This document shows, in pieces, positions 20,901-30,900 of a stretch of 64,000 nt of DNA. Origin of the DNA: Candidatus Hydrogenedentota bacterium (GTDB lineage: Bacteria > Hydrogenedentota > Hydrogenedentia > Hydrogenedentales > JAJRTN01); the NCBI GenBank assembly GCA_024278275.1, contig JAJRTN010000042.1:46261-110260 (forward strand), read 5' to 3'. A program made the position numbers and the translations under genes. A model generated the notes under the pieces. It was not told where the DNA came from. It ran no database searches and saw nothing but the letters and a program-made list of their open reading frames with translations. Each line of letters begins with the position of its first letter. The first letter of the stretch is position 1.

Positions 20901-22193
20901 ATGCGACCCTTCTCCCGGCGTGATTTCATGGCGGCTTCCGCCCTGGCCATGGCGGCCATGCCCGCAATGGCCCAAAAGACGACCGTGGCCCCCAGCGAAA
21001 AAGTGCGCGTGGGCCTCATCGGTTGCGGCGGCATGGGCATCGGCGACCTCGATTGTTTCTTCCGCAACCCCGAGGTGGATTGCCCGGTTGTTTGCGACAT
21101 CGACGACGCGCACCTGGCCAAGGGTGTCGAACTCGTTGAAGCGCGCCGGGGCCATCGTCCCGACACGGTGAAGGACTTCCGCCGTGTCATTGACCGGGAC
21201 GACGTGGACGTGGTGCTCGTGGCGACGCCGGACCACTGGCACGCCCTGCCCACCATCCAGGCCTGCGACGCGGGCAAGGATGTCTACGTGGAAAAGCCCC
21301 TGGCCAAGAGCATCGGCGAGGGACGCGCCATGCTCAATGCCGTCCAGCGGAACGGCAGCGTGGTGCAGATGGGAACCCAGTGGCGCAGCGGCGATCATTA
21401 CCGGGAGGCCATCGAGTTCGTCCACTCGGGGCGGCTTGGCCGGATTCGCCAGGTGCGCGCCTGGGCCTATCTCGACTGGGTGGGCGGCATCGGCAGTCCG
21501 CCCGACGGTCCGCCCCCCGCCGGGGTGGACTACGACATGTGGCTCGGTCCCGCGCCCAAACGCCCCTTCAATCCCAACCGCTTTCATTTTAATTTCCGGT
21601 GGTTCTGGGACTATGCCGGGGGGCTGATGACCGACTGGGGCGTTCACCTGCTCAACATCTGCCTGTGGGGCATGGGGCCGGAATGGCCTGATCGCGTGGT
21701 CAGCTACGGCGGCAAACTCGTTATTGATGACAACACGGAAACCCCCGACACACAAACCACGCTCTACAAGTTTCCCGGCTACAACCTTATCTTCGAGCAC
21801 CAGTTGAAGAGTGGACTTGGCCCGAACGGCCGCCCTCACGGCATGCAATTCACGGGAATGAACGGCACCCTGACCATCGACCAGGGGGGATGGGAGGTGG
21901 TCCCCGAGCCGAAAAAGAAAGATCTCATGCCCCCCATCAAGAAACCCGCCGGACGTGACGCACGCCCCGCCCACGTCCGCAACTTCCTCGACTGCGTGAA
22001 GTCGCGCGAGGCCCCCGTGGAGAACCTGGAGTTGGGCCACTTCGTGTCCGCCGTGGCTCACCTGGGCAACATCGCCTTCCGGTCAGGCAGCGAAATAACA
22101 TGGGACGCGGGAAAAGAGACCATACAGGGCCCCCCTGAGGCCAAGACCCTCATCACCACGCCCTATCGCGCACCGTGGAAGCTGCCGGTATAA
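20901..22193 (+). CDS. Gfo/Idh/MocA family oxidoreductase, Tat-exported
   Basis: MRPFSRRDFMAASALAMAAMPAMAQ; VRVGLIGCGGMGIGDL; DVVLVATPDHWHALPTIQACDAGKDVYVEKPLAKSIGEG. Confidence 0.93.
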   Translation: MRPFSRRDFMAASALAMAAMPAMAQKTTVAPSEKVRVGLIGCGGMGIGDLDCFFRNPEVDCPVVCDIDDAHLAKGVELVEARRGHRPDTVKDFRRVIDRDDVDVVLVATPDHWHALPTIQACDAGKDVYVEKPLAKSIGEGRAMLNAVQRNGSVVQMGTQWRSGDHYREAIEFVHSGRLGRIRQVRAWAYLDWVGGIGSPPDGPPPAGVDYDMWLGPAPKRPFNPNRFHFNFRWFWDYAGGLMTDWGVHLLNICLWGMGPEWPDRVVSYGGKLVIDDNTETPDTQTTLYKFPGYNLIFEHQLKSGLGPNGRPHGMQFTGMNGTLTIDQGGWEVVPEPKKKDLMPPIKKPAGRDARPAHVRNFLDCVKSREAPVENLELGHFVSAVAHLGNIAFRSGSEITWDAGKETIQGPPEAKTLITTPYRAPWKLPV

Positions 22194-22414
22194 GTCAATT
22201 GCGTTACCCGTCGCGGGGATGACCGTCGGGATGATACGGAAATAGGCCCTGGATGGCGCCAAGGCCGTTTCCGGAAAACCATGCCGATATCCGGCCGGGA
22301 TCCGGAGGTCTGGTTCACAGGAACCAGGAAGCGGGGGCTATCCAACCCTTCCCGCGGTTGTTTCAACCTAACCCGGCGTAGCCGGATTAGGTTCAAGAGA
22401 GTCGCACAAAGAAG

Positions 22415-22447
22415 CCCGTCCCGGCGCTCAGGGCTCGCCGGGACGGG
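22415..22447 (-). terminator. stem-loop downstream of the rnf locus (putative terminator)
   Basis: CCCGTCCCGGCG-ctcagggct-CGCCGGGACGGG, 12-bp perfect stem just after the last minus-strand gene; only a modest T-run follows. Confidence 0.6.
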
Positions 22448-22479
22448 TTAAAAGGTTTCCGCCAAGGGCCGGAAAAAAA

Positions 22480-23343
22480 CTATCGGTAATACAGCTCGGA
22501 CCAGCGATGCTCGGCCACGAGAGCACTCTTGACCTTTTCCCAGGCTTCGGGCGACCCAGCCATCTTGACCAAGACCTTTTCCAAGTCGTCACGCACCCGC
22601 TCCAGGCCACTCACGTAGACGTAGGTGTTGGGATCCTGAACCATTTCCCACACTTCCTGCCGTTGCGCATCGATGGCCTTTTCGAGATCTTCGTTGACAT
22701 CCTGGATGTGCCCGCGCGGACTGATCGCCTCGAAAGCCTTGAAGGTGTCGTCGTCGTAATAATTCGTGAAGTCGTCCTTCACGTCGTTCATGTAGAGCAA
22801 TTCCATGCCGGTCTGCGCGCCATAGAAAAGGCGAACCTTCCCTTTCCATCCGCCCCGCTCGCCATAGATATGCTTGACAAAGGCACGGAAGGGGGCGATG
22901 CCCGTCCCGTTACCGATCATGAGGAGGTTGGCGTTGTCATCGCGGGGCACCACGAAATGGCGGCCATACGGCCCGGTGAGGGTGACGGTGTCTCCTACCC
23001 GCCGATCACACAGGAAATTGGAGGCCACGCCGGGATACTGCTCGCCGCTCACCTCGTCGATGTAGAAGCATCGGCGCACACAAAGGGAGAAACACGCGGC
23101 GTCACCCTCGCCCTGGCGACCGCTTGCGATGGAGTAAAGGCGCATGTGGTACTCATTGCCGAACTCATGCGGTCCGGGGACAAGTACGCCAACACTCTGT
23201 CCTTCAATAAAGTGAAAGGTCCGATCCGGAACCTCCAGGAGCAGGTGCCGCACCTCGACATCCGAGTCTTCCGGCGTAATACGTTCGGTCTCTTTTACGA
23301 CGGCCTCGTAGGTACGGCTTGTATCATAATCGCGCAGGTTCAT
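22480..23343 (-). CDS. ferredoxin-NADP+ reductase-like FAD/NAD(P)-binding oxidoreductase
   Basis: HMRLYSIAS FAD motif, GPYGRHF, LLMIGNGTGIAPFRAFVKHIY NAD(P) motif, TYVYVSGLERV, C-terminal Tyr-rich RWSELYYR. Confidence 0.9.
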   Translation of the reverse strand: MNLRDYDTSRTYEAVVKETERITPEDSDVEVRHLLLEVPDRTFHFIEGQSVGVLVPGPHEFGNEYHMRLYSIASGRQGEGDAACFSLCVRRCFYIDEVSGEQYPGVASNFLCDRRVGDTVTLTGPYGRHFVVPRDDNANLLMIGNGTGIAPFRAFVKHIYGERGGWKGKVRLFYGAQTGMELLYMNDVKDDFTNYYDDDTFKAFEAISPRGHIQDVNEDLEKAIDAQRQEVWEMVQDPNTYVYVSGLERVRDDLEKVLVKMAGSPEAWEKVKSALVAEHRWSELYYR

Positions 23344-23561
23344 TTCGTTTCTCCACTGCCATTTCTTGTTTCGGCGCCGGCATCCGGCGCCTCCTGGTGG
23401 CTGCACAATTCGGCCAGAGCACAGCGATGACACTCATGCAGTTCCGGCGTGGGGCAATCCTGGGGATGGCGCAGGGCAAAGCGCCGCGACCATTGTTGTA
23501 CGGCCCCCCATCCCGTCAGGACGCCGAATATGACTGCCACCGCTACCAAATACTTGAGCAA
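23340..23561 (-). CDS. small single-TM Cys-rich protein in the rnf operon (NqrM-like architecture)
   Basis: TTG start 11 nt after the rnfA stop; ATGA overlap with the reductase start; LLKYLVAVAVIFGVLTGWGAV TM followed by DCPTPELHECHRCALAELC. Confidence 0.65.
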   Translation of the reverse strand: MLKYLVAVAVIFGVLTGWGAVQQWSRRFALRHPQDCPTPELHECHRCALAELCSHQEAPDAGAETRNGSGETK

Positions 23562-23572
23562 AAAGACCTTCC

Positions 23573-24157
23573 TCAACTCCCGCCCAGTCCGGCAAAGCCC
23601 ATGAACGCCATGGACAGAATGCCGGCAAGGATGAGGGTCAGGGCCGCGCCGCGCACCACGCCGGGCACGTCGGCCAGTTCGAGTTTCTCCCGAAGCCCGG
23701 ACATAATCACCAGCGCCAGGGTAAAGCCCAAGCCCGCGCCCACGGCGTAGACCAGGCACTGGACAAAATTATATTCCTTCGCGGTATGAAAGAGGGCCAG
23801 ACCGAGAATGGCACAGTTGGTGGTGATGAGCGGAAGAAATATGCCCAGGGATCGAAAGAGGGCCGGACTGAACTTCTTGATGAACATTTCCACGAGCTGC
23901 ACGGAAGAGGCAATAACCGCGATGTAGCAGATGAGGCGCAGAAACTCGAGATCATATTTTGCGAGCAGGAGATTGAGCCCGTAAGCGGAGGACGAACTGA
24001 CGAGCATGACAAAAATGACCGCCAGGCCCATGCGGGAGGCCGTCTCAAACTTGCCCGACACGCCAAGAAAAGGGCATATACCCAGGAACATGCTCAACAC
24101 AAAATTGTTGATGATACAGGCGTTCAGAAAGATAAAGCTGAGGGATTCGCTATGCAT
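23573..24157 (-). CDS. rnfA: electron transport complex subunit RnfA
   Basis: NNFVLSMFLGICPFLGVSGKFETASRMGLAVIFVML; LPLITTNCAILGLALF. Confidence 0.95.
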   Translation of the reverse strand: MHSESLSFIFLNACIINNFVLSMFLGICPFLGVSGKFETASRMGLAVIFVMLVSSSSAYGLNLLLAKYDLEFLRLICYIAVIASSVQLVEMFIKKFSPALFRSLGIFLPLITTNCAILGLALFHTAKEYNFVQCLVYAVGAGLGFTLALVIMSGLREKLELADVPGVVRGAALTLILAGILSMAFMGFAGLGGS

Positions 24158-24797
24158 TGGCCCCGTCTCCTTCCGCGTTGCCGCGTTGCCGGCGTTCTTC
24201 CAGCCAGGCGAAAAGCAGCAGCCAGAACCCCAGGACGATAAAGCCGCCCGGCGGCAGGATCATGATGCCCCAGGGCTGAAAACTGTCGGGCAGTATCTGA
24301 ACACCGAACAGGGATCCACTGCCCAGCACTTCGCGAACCACGCCCAGACAAAGCAAGGCGAAGGTAAATCCCAACCCCATGCCGAAGGCATCGAGAACAG
24401 ACTTATAGAGCGTGTTCTTCGAGGCGAAAGCCTCGGCACGGCCAAGGATAATGCAATTCACCACGATGAGCGAGATGAACGCACCGAGCGCCTTGTAAAG
24501 GTCGATACTGATAGCCTGGATCGTGTAGTCCACAATGGTTACGAAGGTGGCGATAATGACAATATAGGTCGCGATGCGCACTTGTTTGGGGATGAAGTTG
24601 CGCAACATGGAAACCAGGGCACTGGAGCAAACCAGCACGAAAGTGGTCGCCAGCCCCATGGCGATGGCGTTGATGACGGAGTTACTCACCGCCAGGGTGG
24701 GACACATGCCCAGGAGCATGACAAAAACCGGGTTTTCTTTCCAGATTCCCCGAACAAATACATCCCAGTTTGCCGGCGTTTTACTGTTTGCTGCCAT
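24150..24797 (-). CDS. rnfE: electron transport complex subunit RnfE
   Basis: ENPVFVMLLGMCPTLAVSNSVINAIAMGLATTFVLVCSSALVS; FISLIVVNCIILGRAEAFAS. Confidence 0.95.
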   Translation of the reverse strand: MAANSKTPANWDVFVRGIWKENPVFVMLLGMCPTLAVSNSVINAIAMGLATTFVLVCSSALVSMLRNFIPKQVRIATYIVIIATFVTIVDYTIQAISIDLYKALGAFISLIVVNCIILGRAEAFASKNTLYKSVLDAFGMGLGFTFALLCLGVVREVLGSGSLFGVQILPDSFQPWGIMILPPGGFIVLGFWLLLFAWLEERRQRGNAEGDGANA

Positions 24798-25486
24798 TAT
24801 TGATTCGCCTTCAACACGTCGAGGTTCTTCCTGATCACCGGGAGCAACTCCGCGGCACTCGCGTTCAATGCACGGCCAACGGTTTTCGATGAGATGGTCG
24901 CCCCGGCGATACCGTCGATTTCCCAGGGATTCTCCTTTGCGCCATGCTTCACCGTGACAATGTCGTGGGCCAAGCCGTCACCCGTGTCCGCAAGCCGGGC
25001 GTCAAGGGCGGTAAAGTTTTCCAGGAACACGGGATCCTTGGTGACCCGGTCACCGAGGCCCGGCGTCTCCTTGCTCTCCAACACGGTCATTCCGATGATG
25101 ATTTCCTTTTCGGGGGAGTACCCGTAAAGCACTTTCACAATGTCGGCATAACCCTGCGAGGAGCCCGGAAGGGCGACACCGCGGAAGGCGCCCGAGGCGT
25201 CGTAGCCGCAGTAGAAAACGGTTCCGGCGGGATTCTCTCCCTCGGCGAGCGGTTGAACCACTCCATTGACAATCTGGAAGGTGCGGCGTTCTTCGGCGCC
25301 GGGAAGGACCTGGAAAACGGCCCGCTCGATAGCGGCCTTCTTGTTGGCCGCAATGGGGCCTTTCGTCACATTAAAGACCAACACCAGCAGAAACCCGGAC
25401 AGCATGGCGACACCGCCCAAGGTGTAGATCATCTTGAAACTGCTGACTTCCGGCTCGGCGGCCTGTACGTTTTCGACCGTGCTCAT
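24797..25486 (-). CDS. rnfG: electron transport complex subunit RnfG (FMN-binding)
   Basis: ESKETPGLGDRV; DGIAGATISSKTVGRALN (covalent FMN site context). Confidence 0.95.
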   Translation of the reverse strand: MSTVENVQAAEPEVSSFKMIYTLGGVAMLSGFLLVLVFNVTKGPIAANKKAAIERAVFQVLPGAEERRTFQIVNGVVQPLAEGENPAGTVFYCGYDASGAFRGVALPGSSQGYADIVKVLYGYSPEKEIIIGMTVLESKETPGLGDRVTKDPVFLENFTALDARLADTGDGLAHDIVTVKHGAKENPWEIDGIAGATISSKTVGRALNASAAELLPVIRKNLDVLKANQ

Positions 25487-26541
25487 TTCGCCACTTTCTT
25501 TTGCCTGATGGCACCATAAATTCGAGGCTGGGTCATGTTGTCAATAATGGGGGACACGGCGTTACCCAGCAGAATAGCGTACATGACCCCCTCTGGAAGG
25601 CCGCCCTTGAGGCGGATGATAATGGTAAGAAAACCCATCAGTCCCGAGTAAATCCACACCCCGAGAGGCGTCACCGGCGAGGCCACCATGTCCGAGGCCA
25701 TGAACCAGGCACCCAACATGAGTCCACCGGTAAAAAGCATGAACACCGGGGAAGGGTATTGCTCCATATCCATCAGCCAGAAAATGCCACTGGTGATGAA
25801 GGCCGCGCCCAGCATCCCGGCGGGCAGACGCCAGTCGAGGAACTTGCGTGCCGCCAGGTACAGGCCGCAGATCAGGATAATAATGGACGAGGTTTCCCCG
25901 AGGGAACCGGCGGTCATGCCGGTGAAGGTATCCAGGATGGGGGGCATTTCGCCACCAAACTTGAACGCGGCCAAGGGCGTGGCACCGGACCAGCCATCGA
26001 CATGCAAGGCGGCCACCCAGTCATCCACCGCGGCGGGCGTGGTGAAGGGGAAAGCCAGGGTCGAGGGGATGAACTCGAAAAAACGCCCCGGAGCGTTGGC
26101 GGGGGTCCAGGTGGTTATGGCCACCGTGAAGGAGGCCTGCAGGAAGGCGCGGCCCACCAAGGCGGGATTGAAGCAGTTGAAGCCGATGCCGCCGAAAATC
26201 GCCTTGCCCATAACGATGCCGACCACGCCGCCCACGGCGGCCATCCACAGCGGGAACCCCGGGGGAAGGGTCAAGCCCAGCAGCATGCCGGAAATGACCA
26301 CGCTGTAATCGGTAACGCTGGTCTCCTTCTTGGTGAAAACACAAATGAGATGCTCGGTAAGGACGGAGGCCGCAGTCGTGGTAAGCAGCAGGGCCAGCGC
26401 ACTGACGCCGAACTGAAAAACGGACCAGGCACACACGGGCAGCATGGCATAGACCACATTGAGCATGATGGTCTGGACGGTCACCGCCTTATGAAAGTGG
26501 GGCGAGGTCCGAAGCTGAATGACTTGAGGCTGTACCGCCAC
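25483..26541 (-). CDS. rnfD: electron transport complex subunit RnfD
   Basis: GTG start overlapping the rnfC stop; GLTLPPGFPLWMAAVGGVVGIVMGKAIFGGIGFNCFNPALVGRAFL; DGWSGATPLA flavinylation-like motif. Confidence 0.94.
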   Translation of the reverse strand: MAVQPQVIQLRTSPHFHKAVTVQTIMLNVVYAMLPVCAWSVFQFGVSALALLLTTTAASVLTEHLICVFTKKETSVTDYSVVISGMLLGLTLPPGFPLWMAAVGGVVGIVMGKAIFGGIGFNCFNPALVGRAFLQASFTVAITTWTPANAPGRFFEFIPSTLAFPFTTPAAVDDWVAALHVDGWSGATPLAAFKFGGEMPPILDTFTGMTAGSLGETSSIIILICGLYLAARKFLDWRLPAGMLGAAFITSGIFWLMDMEQYPSPVFMLFTGGLMLGAWFMASDMVASPVTPLGVWIYSGLMGFLTIIIRLKGGLPEGVMYAILLGNAVSPIIDNMTQPRIYGAIRQKKVAK

Positions 26542-27878
26542 TATTTCACACTCCTCTTCCGATTCTGGGCCTTGGCGATGCGGAAATGCTGCACCAGCGG
26601 GATATTGGCCGGGCAGACGTAGCTGCAACAGCCGCATTCAAAGCAATCCCGCAGATGGAAGCGCTCGTCCATTTCCTGAAACATCCCCTTGCGGGCCAGG
26701 ACGCCGAGTCTTGAAGGGTTCAGCCGCATGGGGCAGGCTTCCAGGCAGGCGCCGCATTTTATACAGGGATAGATCTTCTTTGGCGGAAGCACATCCTCCG
26801 GCCGCATGACCACGATCCCCGTAATGCCCTTCGTCAGCGGCAGGTCCAATGACGCCGCCGTGGCGCCCATCATGGGACCGCCAAGAATGACCTGGGAGAC
26901 ATGGCCGTCGAAACCCGCCTGCTCCAGGGCGAAACGCAAGGGCGTTCCCAGGGCAATAAGGTAATTGCCGGGCCTGGCCAGTCCCGGCCCCGTAAGGGTG
27001 ACGACACGCTCGATGAGGCCCTGGTGCTTGGGCAGCAAATCGCCTACCTGGGCCAGGGTGGCCACATTGAAGACCGCCACGCCCGCGTCCGCCGGCAAAC
27101 CGCCGGAGGGGATCTCACGACCCAACAACGCCTTGGCAAGCATCTTCTCGGCGCCTTGCGGGTACTTCACCCGCAACGGCTCAACCGTCACGGGGAGCCC
27201 CGCGGGAACGCTTTCCCTGAGTTTCTCCACCGCGTCAAGCTTGTTTTCTTCCACGCCAATAATGGCCCGTTCCGCGCCAACGGCCCTCATTACAATGCGA
27301 AGGCCGTCCATGATATGGCCCGGCTGCTCAAGCATCACCCGGTGATCCGTCGTGAGATAGGGCTCGCATTCGCAACCATTGGCGATCACCGTATCGACAT
27401 GCTTGCCTTCCGGCACGGCCAGTTTCACATGGGTGGGGAAGGCGGCCCCGCCCAGGCCCACCACCCCCGTGGCCTGTACCGCCGATACCAGTTCTTTCGG
27501 GGAAAGACCGTCTATATCCTGGGGCGCGCCATAGAGGATTTCCTGACTGGCACTGGGGTAAAGACGCAGGAAAATACTGGGAGACATCCCCCCGCGATGG
27601 TCGGGTGCCAAGGCAATTCGCTCGACGACCCCCGTGGCGGGAGCATGCATGGGAACGCTCACGAATCCCCCGGGCTCGGCGATGGGCTCGCCCCGCACCA
27701 CTTCCTGCCCCTCGCGAACAATGGGCTTCGCCGGCGCGCCCAAATGCTGGGACAGGGGAATCCGCATCTCGTCCGCGAAAGGAAGGCGCCGCGTGGCCTT
27801 TGCTTCGGTCGACTCCTTGCATTCCCGCGGATGCACCCCGTGGGGGAAGGTTTTCAATGCTGCGCTGTTCGCTGACAT
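26541..27878 (-). CDS. rnfC: electron transport complex subunit RnfC
   Basis: GVHP; GLGGAAFPTHVKL; NGCECEPYLTTDHRVM; CIKCGACLEACPMRLNPSRL and CFECGCCSYVCPANIPLVQHF 4Fe-4S motifs. Confidence 0.96.
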   Translation of the reverse strand: MSANSAALKTFPHGVHPRECKESTEAKATRRLPFADEMRIPLSQHLGAPAKPIVREGQEVVRGEPIAEPGGFVSVPMHAPATGVVERIALAPDHRGGMSPSIFLRLYPSASQEILYGAPQDIDGLSPKELVSAVQATGVVGLGGAAFPTHVKLAVPEGKHVDTVIANGCECEPYLTTDHRVMLEQPGHIMDGLRIVMRAVGAERAIIGVEENKLDAVEKLRESVPAGLPVTVEPLRVKYPQGAEKMLAKALLGREIPSGGLPADAGVAVFNVATLAQVGDLLPKHQGLIERVVTLTGPGLARPGNYLIALGTPLRFALEQAGFDGHVSQVILGGPMMGATAASLDLPLTKGITGIVVMRPEDVLPPKKIYPCIKCGACLEACPMRLNPSRLGVLARKGMFQEMDERFHLRDCFECGCCSYVCPANIPLVQHFRIAKAQNRKRSVK

Positions 27879-27927
27879 CCGATTCGCCCTATTCCGCTCT
27901 CGCACGCTCCAAATAGTTCAAGCGTCC

Positions 27928-27961
27928 GGCGGCATGGCGGGGAAATACCCGCCACGCCGCC
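27928..27961. promoter_or_regulatory. intercistronic stem-loop between the oxidoreductase stop and rnfC start
   Basis: GGCGGCATGGCGGG-gaaata-CCCGCCACGCCGCC, 14-bp stem with one A/C mismatch, in the ~90-nt gap. Confidence 0.6.
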
Positions 27962-27971
27962 AAAGATGTGA

Positions 27972-30900
27972 CTAGTTGAACTTTTCCGCCCGCTTCATGA
28001 GCTTTTCGATGCCCTTTTCGTTGGGATTCGCCGGGGTTCCAGGATGAATGATCCCGGCGCTGCACTTCTCGGCGGCCTTCACCAGATCCTTGAAGGAACC
28101 TCCCTTGGGATCCTTCACATAGGCCTGTTTCTTGTCGCTGTAGGCAAAGATCTTGGCATTCACATTGATGCACTCATCGCAGGCCGTGCATTCGCTGGAA
28201 TCAATATACGCGGGGGTGAAACCGTTGTCGCTCGTGCCGGCGGCCGCAGCCGGTTCGGCCGCGGGAGCAGGCGTGGAATCAGGCACGGACGGCGCCTCGG
28301 TATGGGGCGCTTCCTCCGTGAGACTGGCCACCAGGTTCCCACCTTCGCCACTGGCGGCCAATTCGAGCAGGCCCGCGGCCAGCTTATGCGCCATCTCCGC
28401 CCGTACCTGTCCCGCCACTTCCTCGGGATCAATCTTGCCCAGGAGACCGGCGATGCCACGAAGAAGATTCCAGAAACCCAAACGTTCCTGGCAAGACAGC
28501 ACGACCGGTTTTGCCGGGATGACGCGGGTAAGCTGGTTTTTCTTGTTCAGCGTCCAGATGTACGGGAAGAGATCCTCGCGGTCCTCTTCCTCCATGGCGA
28601 TAAATTCGGCCAGGGGCACCATGTTATCGTTCCACGTGTCCCGTGGCGCGGTACGGAACTGTTTGCGGAACCGGGCCTCGGTAACCGCAAAATCGGCAAA
28701 GGTCATGGGCAGTTCCATGGAACCCTCTTTGCCGTCCTCATCCACGTAGTTGAGGGTGTAGGTGGGCCAATCCTCGTCAATGGCCGGATTGCCCTCGAGG
28801 TCCAGGCACTCTTCAACCGTCACCCCGTTGTCCGGGTTGTAACGATAAAGGGGATACGCCCGGGATTCAACCGCCAACTTGCTCTGCTGGTCGGCCACAT
28901 CGTCGGCAATGCCGTGCTCGGGCATGCAGGACGCGTAGATATTGAAGATGGCGGGACGCCGCGCGTTGAGTCCCTCGATGAAACCCTCCATGAGGTGACT
29001 CATGTTGGACATGGCGCCCTGAAGCACATAGGTCGTGCGGTGCGCCATGGCAATCAGGCCCATCTCTTTTCGGATCTCCTCCTTGCCCTGGTAGGCCTTG
29101 CCGTACTGGGCCATGTCGGAGATCTGCCCGATAAAGCCCGAGGTACAGGCCTGGCCACCCGTGTTGGAGTACACCTGCGTATCCAGGATAATGGCCTTGA
29201 TCGGCTTGCCCGACATCATCATGCGCGACAGGTTCTGGAAGCCGATGTCGTACATGGCGCCATCGCCGCCCACCGCGACCACGGGCGGACTGAGCAGCAT
29301 TTCCTCGTCACTGAAGTGGCGCCAGTTGAAATAGGTGAAGAAGTCCTTGTGCTCGGCCGGGTTGTACTTGCCTTCCAATTCCAGTTCCGCCATGCGGATG
29401 ACCTTGAAGCCTTCCGCCATCTTGGCCATGTGCCCTTCGAAGACGCCCATGGCGATAGACGGAGAATCCTGGAAGAGGTGGTTCGTCCAGGGGAAGGGAT
29501 AGGGATTGTAGGGATAGGTGGAACCCCACACCGAGGTGCAACCGGTGGCATTGATGAAACCGGCCCGCGAACGGCCCCGTTTCGTCGTACCCTCGGTGTA
29601 GCGCCACTTGAGGTCCCGGATCTTCTCCAACATCTGGGTGACCCAGCGCAACCACTCGGGATCGAGGGGGGTGCTGACTTTCTGCTTATCCAGGGCGCCC
29701 GTGAGGGCGGACAGTGTCAAATCGCCACGCGAAGCGGTATCGATGGCCTTCTCGATGGCGCTCGCGTCGCTGATGTCCATGGTGGACGCCAGCTTCATGC
29801 GAATGTGTTTTTCCACGCGGTCGGCCAAATCGTCCAGATAGGCAACATGCTGCCTGATACGTCCCTGCATAAGCGCTTCCATGGTCGCCACGAAGACATG
29901 CATGGTGGTCTTTTCGCCACACCCCAGGCAAGCGCCGTCCCCGCCGATCATGGCGAGGTAATTATCCTTGTTCAACAGAAGGGGGTGGAGGGCGCCGATC
30001 CGCTCATCAAGGTCATCGATACGGTTGAAATCATCGGGCGTGTTAGGCAAAGCGAGCCAGAAATCCCAATCCTTGCGCAGCCTGGCGATGGTCTCGGGCG
30101 TCTGGAGAACTGGACGCAAGGCGTCATCGTTACAGACCTTTACGCATTCCATGCAGCCCTTGCAGGTGAAGGGATTGAGGGTAATGGAAAAGAGGCCGCC
30201 ACTGCCTTTCGCCTTTTTTTCCTTCAGGCCATAGTAGGGCGCAGTGACGGAGAACTTGAAACCGCCCAGGGCGTCCTTGAAAGCGGAAAACTCCTCTTCC
30301 AACTCCGCCTGCTGCGCCTCGCCCACCTTGCACTCGATCATGGTGTCAGCGATGGCCGGCTCCATAAGGGCCGCCACGTTCGCCTTGTCGCCTTCCACGT
30401 CCAGCATGGCCCGCAGTTTGCGCTGGAGGATACTGCCGGCCTTGCGCAGGTGCCTGACGGGCGTGCCGCCGGCCTCGACGACCTTGATGGCCGTTTCAAT
30501 GACATCGCCCACGCTGGACACCAGGCCCGGAAGCGCGGTATCGGGACACACCGCGTAGCACGCGCCACAGGCCGTGCAATTCTCGGGAATCCAATCGGGG
30601 TGATCGAAGCGAATCTGGGTCATGTCGCGAAACACACCGGTGACCGCGGGAATCATGCTGATAGCGATAAAGGGATCGGTGAGGTTGTCGCTGCCCTTGC
30701 CGGACGCGTAAAAGTTACCCGTCTGGTCCCAGAAACGGTGGATATCGGTACACTTGCTGTCGCTGCTGGGCTGCCGCTTGAGCATGACCGGCAGGGCGGC
30801 TTCCTTGCGAAGCTGCTGCGTCCCGGTCTCGGTCACGTGTTTATCCGTGACCTCCTTCACCTCGTCAAAACCACGCCGGACCACACGCAGGTTATCCTGA

